Shown here in pieces: positions 58,101 to 64,000 of a stretch of 64,000 nucleotides of DNA. The first letter of the stretch is position 1. Each line of letters starts with the position of its first letter. The stretch comes from Datura wrightii (Eukaryota; Streptophyta; Magnoliopsida; Solanales; Solanaceae), in contig JASDFA010000011.1 of the NCBI GenBank assembly GCA_035772735.1, forward strand, positions 3,100,001 through 3,164,000. Reading direction: 5' to 3'. The position numbers and the translations under genes were made by a program. A model generated the notes under the pieces. It ran no database searches. It was not told where the DNA came from and saw only the letters and a list, made by a program, of their open reading frames with translations.

Positions 58101-61100
58101 ATCATTAGGATTTCGATTGCCACCCCGTAAGGGCGTTGCAGATTTCCTTCAAGAGGTACTTTTCATTTGGTGCTTTATTGCCCCAAGGTGCATTTGGAAC
58201 TTAAACTGGTCTCTTTGCAGGTTACCTCAAAAAAGGATCAGGCACAATACTGGGCTGATAATTCCAGATCATATGAATTCATTCCTGTTCAGGCTATTGC
58301 TGAAGCGTTTAGAAACTCCAGATATGGTCAGGATTTAAAATCCTTTCTTTCTACTCCATATGATAGATCCAAAGGTCATCCATCGGCTCTATCTACAACG
58401 AAGTTTGCTGTTCCCAGATGGGAGCTCTTTAAAGCTTGTTTCTCGAGAGAGTGGCTTCTAATGACTAGGCATAGTTTTCTTTATATCTTCAGAACATTTC
58501 AGGTACGTTTGTAAGTTTACATTCTTTGTACCAATCTGATTCACCTTCTTTCATCTTCTGCCTTCAATTTCAAAATTCAAACTAACGTAAAATGAGACTT
58601 TTTTTCCTTTTATTTTTGTCTTAGTATTGGTCTTTCTATAACCTACTCATTATTTACACATCTAAGCCTGAATTTTTAAATCTCCAAGCTGGTCAAACAA
58701 GACCTCTAAGTTAGATCAAGGGATTTCTCAAGAAAATTCACAATGCATTAGAGGCGGAGCCATGATTTGAAGTTTATGGGTTCTAAATTTGCACCAAACC
58801 CAATAGCTCGTTTTAATTACTGGGTTTGCAATTTAATATTTATACATATTTAATAGATTTTCTAATACAAGTATACGTTCTAAGCAAAAACTACTTGTTT
58901 CATCTGAAACTGTACCTTATTGTAGCTCTACCCCTGAATGCATGTCCATTGTGAAGTTCTAAGATTGAGAACGTGAGAGAAGAAACTATCAATGTACTTG
59001 AGCTGGTAGAGAGCTGAAGTCTCAATTGTACCTCGTATTCAAGTATGCATTTGGTCCTTTAGGCCAGTATGGCTTCTAAAGGATGGTGCACAATTGCATA
59101 TTCAGTATAGAAGGGGGTGTATAAATGGAAGCATCCAAGAAGATGTCACTTTGGCCACTTCCCATTCTTCAAATGATCTGGATTAGTACATCAAGTTATT
59201 TCTTAGACTACATAGCAACCCCTGCATCAGTAGCTTATCATTTTCAGCATCTCTATAGAGTTGTTAGTCTCTTAATTTTGATGTATCACAGACTTTTCAT
59301 ACATTTGTTTACAGGTTGCTTTTGTTGGATTTGTAACATGCACAATGTTTCTAAAAACGCGGATACATCCCACAGATTTGGTGAACGGCAACTTATATCT
59401 TTCTTGCTTGTTTTTCGCCTTGATTCATATGATGTTCAATGGATTTTCAGAACTGCCTCTCTTAATATTTCGCCTCCCAGTATTCTATAAGCAAAGAGAT
59501 AATTTGTTTTATCCTGCATGGGCATGGGCCTTCTGTAGTTGGATTCTGCGTTTACCTTACTCTGTAATTGAAGCTGTCGTATGGTCTTTTGTTGTGTATT
59601 GGACTGTAGGTTTCGCACCTGGTGCTGGGAGGTACGTTCGGTTTCTTTCCTCTTCTTTTTTTTTTTTTGGATAATTGGCATATTCAGTTATTCTTTTATC
59701 AGATATACAGACAAGGCTATGTTAGATTGTTTATCCTACTTATATCCCTTTTTGTTCCAGGTTTTTCTGCTACTTGTTTTCACTCTTTGCAGTACACCAG
59801 ATGGGAATGGGTCTCTTTCGATCAATAGCTTCTATTGCACGAGATTTAGTTATCTCAAATACATTTGCATCAGCTGCACTGCTGATCATATTTTTATTGG
59901 GTGGTTTTATCATGCCAAAAGGTAAGTTTGCACTTTTCTTTAATTTGTAGCAGGAATTCATTTTATTGAAATGGGGTCTATCCTTGCAGCAATGATCAAG
60001 CCATGGTGGGAATGGGCCTTTTGGATTTCACCATTGACATATGGACAACGAGCTATTTCAGTTAATGAATTTACTGCCACACGATGGATGGAGGTGTGCT
60101 CTCTATACAGTGGGAATGCTGGATGTGTTATTCATAGATGAAAAAAGAGGAATGAACAATAATATATTCTAGAAGCTTAATCAGTTGGACTATTTTAATT
60201 CAAATTTTGTAGAAGACAACCATTGGAAATGTAACTCTTGGAAATGCGGTTCTGCAATCACACAGCCTACCAACAACTACTAACTGGTATTGGCTGGGAG
60301 TAGGTGCTTTATTGCTCTACGTTTTGTTTTTCAACATTGTTCTGACTGTAGCTCTGACTATTCTCAACCGTAAGTGTTATTGAAATCTTGTATTATAGAT
60401 GTAGAATTGCCAACATATTACTGCCAGTATTTACTAGACTTTATTTTTCTCTTTTAATCCTATCAGCAATAAGAAAATCACAGGCAGTGGTCTCACCAGA
60501 AGCAATTTGTCTAAAATCAGCAACAGATGGTAAATTTATCCCCTCTTTCATGGCTGAATGGAATGTGTACTTCTTACGCACTTACGATAATATGTTTGGC
60601 AGGAAGAAGTAAGAATTCTGAGTCAAATTGGCACCCTGACCAGGAGATGACTAAAAAAAAGGGGATGATACTGCCATTCCAACCACTGGCAATGACTTTC
60701 CATAATGTCAAATACTTTGTTGACATGCCAAAGGTATCCAAACTGAAGAATTTGTTTACCTCTACATGTTGAATTGTATCATATCTAGCAGAAGCCATGT
60801 ACTGTTTCAGGAAATGAGTTCAGAAGGAATACCTGAAAGGAAGCTGCAACTACTGTCAAGTGTTAGTGGAGTATTCTCTCCTGGTGTTCTTACAGCATTG
60901 GTTGGTTCTAGTGGAGCTGGAAAAACCACATTGATGGATTGCCTAGCTGGAAGGAAAACTTCTGGATATATAGAGGGTGACATTAAAATATCAGGATACC
61001 CGAAACAACAACGGACTTTTGCTAGAGTTTCAGGATATGTTGAACAAAATGATATACATTCTCCTCAAGTCACAGTTTTGGAATCCCTATGGTTTTCTTC

Positions 61101-64000
61101 TTATCTGCGTCTTCCCAAAGAAGTGAATAAGGAACAAAGAGAGGTAGTTGAAACCACCTTTCGGTTTTACCTTTTTATCTTCTGAACTTCAGCATATTCT
61201 GACTGATCTTTTGGTTAAAATGCTAAAACCCATTTGACTTTCTTTTTCTGTAGGAGTTTGTCAAAGAGGTAATGGATTTGGTGGAACTTGACTCTCTAAA
61301 GAACGCTTTGGTAGGCTTGCCTGGAAGTTCTGGCTTATCAACAGAACAAAGAAAGCGCTTGACAATTGCAGTAGAACTCGTCGCAAATCCTTCAATAATT
61401 TTCATGGATGAGCCTACATCTGGGCTTGATGCACGAGCAGCAGCCATTGTTATGCGAACTGTTCGTAATACTGTAGACACTGGCAGAACCGTCGTTTGCA
61501 CGATCCATCAGCCAAGTATTGAAATTTTTGAAGCATTTGACGAGGTGCGTTATCAAGACATTTTCTATAGTACATAAGTTACATGAGGTGCACCAGGGCA
61601 TTGGCTTATATGACATTACAACATGTAGCTGCTTCTTATGAAACGCGGAGGACAAGTGATATATGGGGGGAAGCTTGGGGAGAAGTCACAAACTATGATC
61701 GAGTACTTTCAGGTACGTGCTTGTGCCTCCATCATTCATTTAGTACAATTTGTTCAACTGTGCTCGATTTAGTAAAATTGAGAGAGATTCTTCTAGCCTT
61801 TTTCATGGTGCAGAAGTGTGGGGGTGCCTCACTGATGTTTATCCCCGCATCGCACTGCTTCGCCCTCATTTTCAATCTTTAATTAATTGCTATTATATTT
61901 AAAAGATTTCCATTGTGATCTCTGTATATAGATTGTTCCTCTGTTGATACAGTTGAAATCTGATTGTACTTGTAAAGAGACAATTACCCCCTCTGTTTCA
62001 ATTTGTTTGTTTTACTTTCCTTTTGAGTCCGTTTCAAAAAGAATATCTCTTTCCTTTTGTGGAAACTTGTTAATTTGATTTTTCCAGATGGCATGTTTAA
62101 GACTACAACATTAAAGAACATTTTGGTAATTCTACGTATCTTTAGCTTAAGACCACAAGATTCAAAAGTCTTATTTACTTTGTAAAACTTCGTGTCAAGT
62201 CAAAACCGGACAAACAAATTGAAGCCGAGTGAGTAGAATTTCCTTATAAAAAAAGAACAAACAACTAGAATTCAATTACATGACACATAGTTCCTATATT
62301 TTGGTTTATCATTTTTCTAAAGCTATTGTTCATGCTGCACGTGTTTGTGAATATTTTGTAGAGTATTCCCGGGATACCCCCAATTCCTAGTGGTTACAAT
62401 CCTGCAACCTGGATGCTTGAGATAAGTACGCCAGCTGCTGAGGAAAGAATAGGAGAAGATTTTGCAGTAATATACAGAAATTCTGAGCAGTTCAGGTGAT
62501 CTTAATTAATGTCTTCATCACCTGAAATGTACTATTTATTGCTCTCTTCCTTTTTTCCTTTATCGACAATTTTGTACAACTTTTATCTTTTTCTAAATTT
62601 AGGGGAGTGGAAGCCTCAATTAAGCATCTGAGCGTCCCGCCTGAGAACTCAGAACCTCTAAATTTCACCACCACGTACAGTCAAGATGCATTTTCTCAGT
62701 TTCAGATCTGTTTCTGGAAGCAAAATCTTGTGTACTGGAGAAGTCCGTCCTATAATGCTGTTAGGTTGTTCTTCACAACATTGAGTGCTCTGATTCTTGG
62801 TTCTATATTTTGGGATGTCGGTTCAAGAAGGTAACTTTTCTCTTATGAAATATCTAGAGCAAACTATTGGATAATTCTTTCATTCTCTATAAAGCAGATA
62901 AGGTTGGTAGCTTGTTATTTCCAATGTAGTTGTGGAACAACTTCCCCTACATACTATTCTTCAAGAAGGATAAATGAGAACAATAGAAGGATTTATATTC
63001 CTTTTCTTTTTATTAAGGATACAGAAATAATTTCTACGGACAAAATGTTGGATTGCTAGATTTGATAGAGCAGAACTATGCAAAAACATTGTGATAGAAA
63101 ACAAGCAAGTAAACTAGAAATTAGGACCATTCTTAGCACCATTAAGCCATAAGACTTGGTCTATTCTGCGAAGATTGAATGCGAGGATTGATTGTTGAGA
63201 TGTCTTTACAAGAAAACGCACATAACAAACTAGGAAGACATGGAAAGCAAATTCACATACTTGTACTTACTTTAGGAAATGGATTTTATGAGTGGATCTA
63301 ATATTATATAATCCATTGTCTAATTTCAGTTATATGTTTATGAGCCATAATAATAAATGGATCCTTCTTTATCTATCCTCTTGCTCTCTTGGAATCATCC
63401 TCCTGAATGTTTTTTAATTTCAATTCTATGTTTCAATCACCTTAACAATCATAAAGAACACAATAAGTTCTCGAATTAAGCATTTGAGGAACATTGATAA
63501 ATTGCTAGGGCCACGTGTTGTAGTGGATGAAAAAATCGGACATTTGATGCTTTTGGACATTCAAGTGGTGACTAGAAACTGCTCTGAGTCACCAAAAATT
63601 CCCTTCACTCTCTTATTTAGGGTGAAATGGGTTTATCATTTAAGCCCTAATTCGTTCATCAAAGAAAAACATATGCGATGTGCTCATAAAGAAAAGGTGA
63701 AAGTGGTGAGATCAGGCAAGATGGTTTAAGTTGGGTTATGGAGCTGAGATAACGTAATCTTAGTTTTTAGTCTAAAAGGTTCCAGTTTCCAGATTTGGAG
63801 CAATGGCTAGAAATTCCAATAATATTAGACCCTTTATTGTATCAATTTTCTGATCAATTCTCAAACCATTAACTGTGGTGGGACACTTTAATGATTCCAC
63901 AGGGACTCAACTCAAAGTCTGTTTGTTGTAATGGGTGCACTTTATTCGTCATGCTTATTCCTGGGGGTCAATAATGCTTCTTCTGTACAGCCAGTAGTTG
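52191..64000 (+). CDS. ABCG31: ABCG31/PDR3-like full-size ABC transporter, 21 exons visible, 3' end outside window
   Basis: Exons: 52191-52522, 53496-53616, 53714-53802, 54818-54902, 56055-56217, 57227-57303, 57416-57560, 57854-58155, 58221-58502, 59315-59631, 59761-59921, 59990-60093, 60213-60369, 60467-60529, 60603-60733, 60811-61143, 61254-61544, 61629-61712, 62362-62495, 62603-62830, 63903 to the edge. All joins keep frame, giving about 1232 residues of roughly 1430. The start MAASNGSEYFELDVE matches Arabidopsis ABCG31 as I remember it. Layout is NBD-TMD-NBD-TMD. First Walker A GPPGSGKT is at about 187-194, signature VSGGQ at 327, Walker B TLFMDE at 347. Second Walker A GSSGAGKT is at 875, LSTEQRKR at 982, IIFMDEP at 1002. 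TLVN and FNGFSELP are PDR features. ABCG31 is a plasma-membrane exporter, reported for abscisic acid and pollen-coat steryl glycosides. Exon 2's acceptor is pyrimidine-poor. Confidence 0.9.
54144..54243. repeat. Perfect 50 bp tandem duplication in ABCG31 intron 3
   Basis: Two identical units start GCACCTCCAGAAGGC. Each contains a hairpin-capable pair, CCAGAAGGC and GCCTTCTGG. The surrounding 54010-54620 resembles a retro-inserted sequence (poly-T at 54038, GATTCCAAAAAGGAGCAGAG), origin unknown. Confidence 0.9.
55014..55321. repeat. 154 bp tandem duplication in ABCG31 intron 4
   Basis: Units 55014-55167 and 55168-55321 (ATTTATACATCTTACATTCAAG to the GGGCCT end) differ at roughly ten positions by eye. 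Non-coding. Confidence 0.85.
58750..58936. mobile_element. hAT-like MITE in ABCG31 intron 9
   Basis: The left end AGAGGCGGAGCCATG and the inverse of the right end (TGTAGCTCTACCCCTG) form terminal inverted repeats. They are flanked by an 8 bp duplication with one mismatch (AATGCATT at 58742-58749, AATGCATG at 58937-58944). Confidence 0.75.
61987..62233. mobile_element. Stowaway-like MITE in ABCG31 intron 18
   Basis: The left end CCCCCTCTGTTTCAATTTGTTTG and right end CAAACAAATTGAAGCCGAGTGAG are inverted, bounded by TA at 61985-61986 and 62234-62235. About 247 bp, non-coding. Confidence 0.82.

Noticed and set aside
63484..63729. 81-codon plus-strand frame inside ABCG31 intron 20
   Set aside because: Removing it keeps the ABCG31 frame and matches the family; it has no similarity to the transporter.
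1..64000. CRISPR array, bacterial operon or phage content
   Set aside because: Spliced plant genes, LTR elements and MITEs fill the window. No regular short repeat-spacer array is present.
4842..64000. CPT cluster plus ABC transporter as one metabolic gene cluster
   Set aside because: The ABCG31-like gene is on the opposite strand, separated by about 9.5 kb of repeats, and its family is not known to export CPT products. Adjacency alone is weak evidence.

Overview
This is a 64 kb stretch of nuclear plant DNA, AT-rich and intron-rich. It is most likely from a Solanaceae species, probably Solanum-like: it holds a tandem family of cis-prenyltransferases, Sirevirus-type Ty1/copia elements, RTE LINE fragments and Stowaway/hAT MITEs that look familiar from tomato and potato. 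The family assignment is an inference. The species cannot be read from the sequence alone.

Layout. (1) 1-2260, minus strand: a decayed LRR receptor kinase of subfamily XII that runs off the left edge. (2) 4.8-42.7 kb: a cis-prenyltransferase (CPT) cluster, all on the minus strand. Three genes have complete reading frames over three exons: CPT-A at 4842-6038, CPT-BC at 11555-21053 and CPT-E at 41095-42646. There is also a pseudogene (CPT-D, 37007-39803) split by a Mutator-like element, an exon-3 fragment near 6.7 kb and an orphan promoter fragment near 32.8 kb. (3) CPT-BC carries two Sirevirus-type elements. An older 7.1 kb copy (12328-19415, target duplication AAAAA) lies in intron 2. A very young 8.4 kb copy (21114-29562, target duplication CACTC) lies between its TATA-like box and its start codon. 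(4) 29.6-36.9 kb: a GC-richer island, a 5'-truncated RTE LINE, a 685 bp foldback element and several MITEs. (5) 42.7-52.2 kb: gene-poor, with a degenerate copia element (46427-48923, target duplication ATATT) and long AT microsatellites. (6) 52191 to the right edge, plus strand: an ABCG31/PDR3-type full-size ABC transporter. Twenty-one exons are visible and about the last 200 residues lie outside the window.

How the parts relate. The CPT copies share exon structure, intron phases (0 and 2), an upstream TATA box and, in several cases, a downstream RTE 3'-end fragment. They therefore arose by duplication of a unit that included flanking DNA, and then diverged by motif substitution, deletion and transposon insertion. 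The most notable observations are the double retrotransposon hit in CPT-BC that leaves every coding exon intact, the loss of two catalytic motifs in the otherwise open CPT-A, and a short motif (AGGGACCTGGT) scattered through both Sirevirus-type elements in different reading frames and in the LTRs. All splice sites, target duplications and mismatch counts were read by eye.
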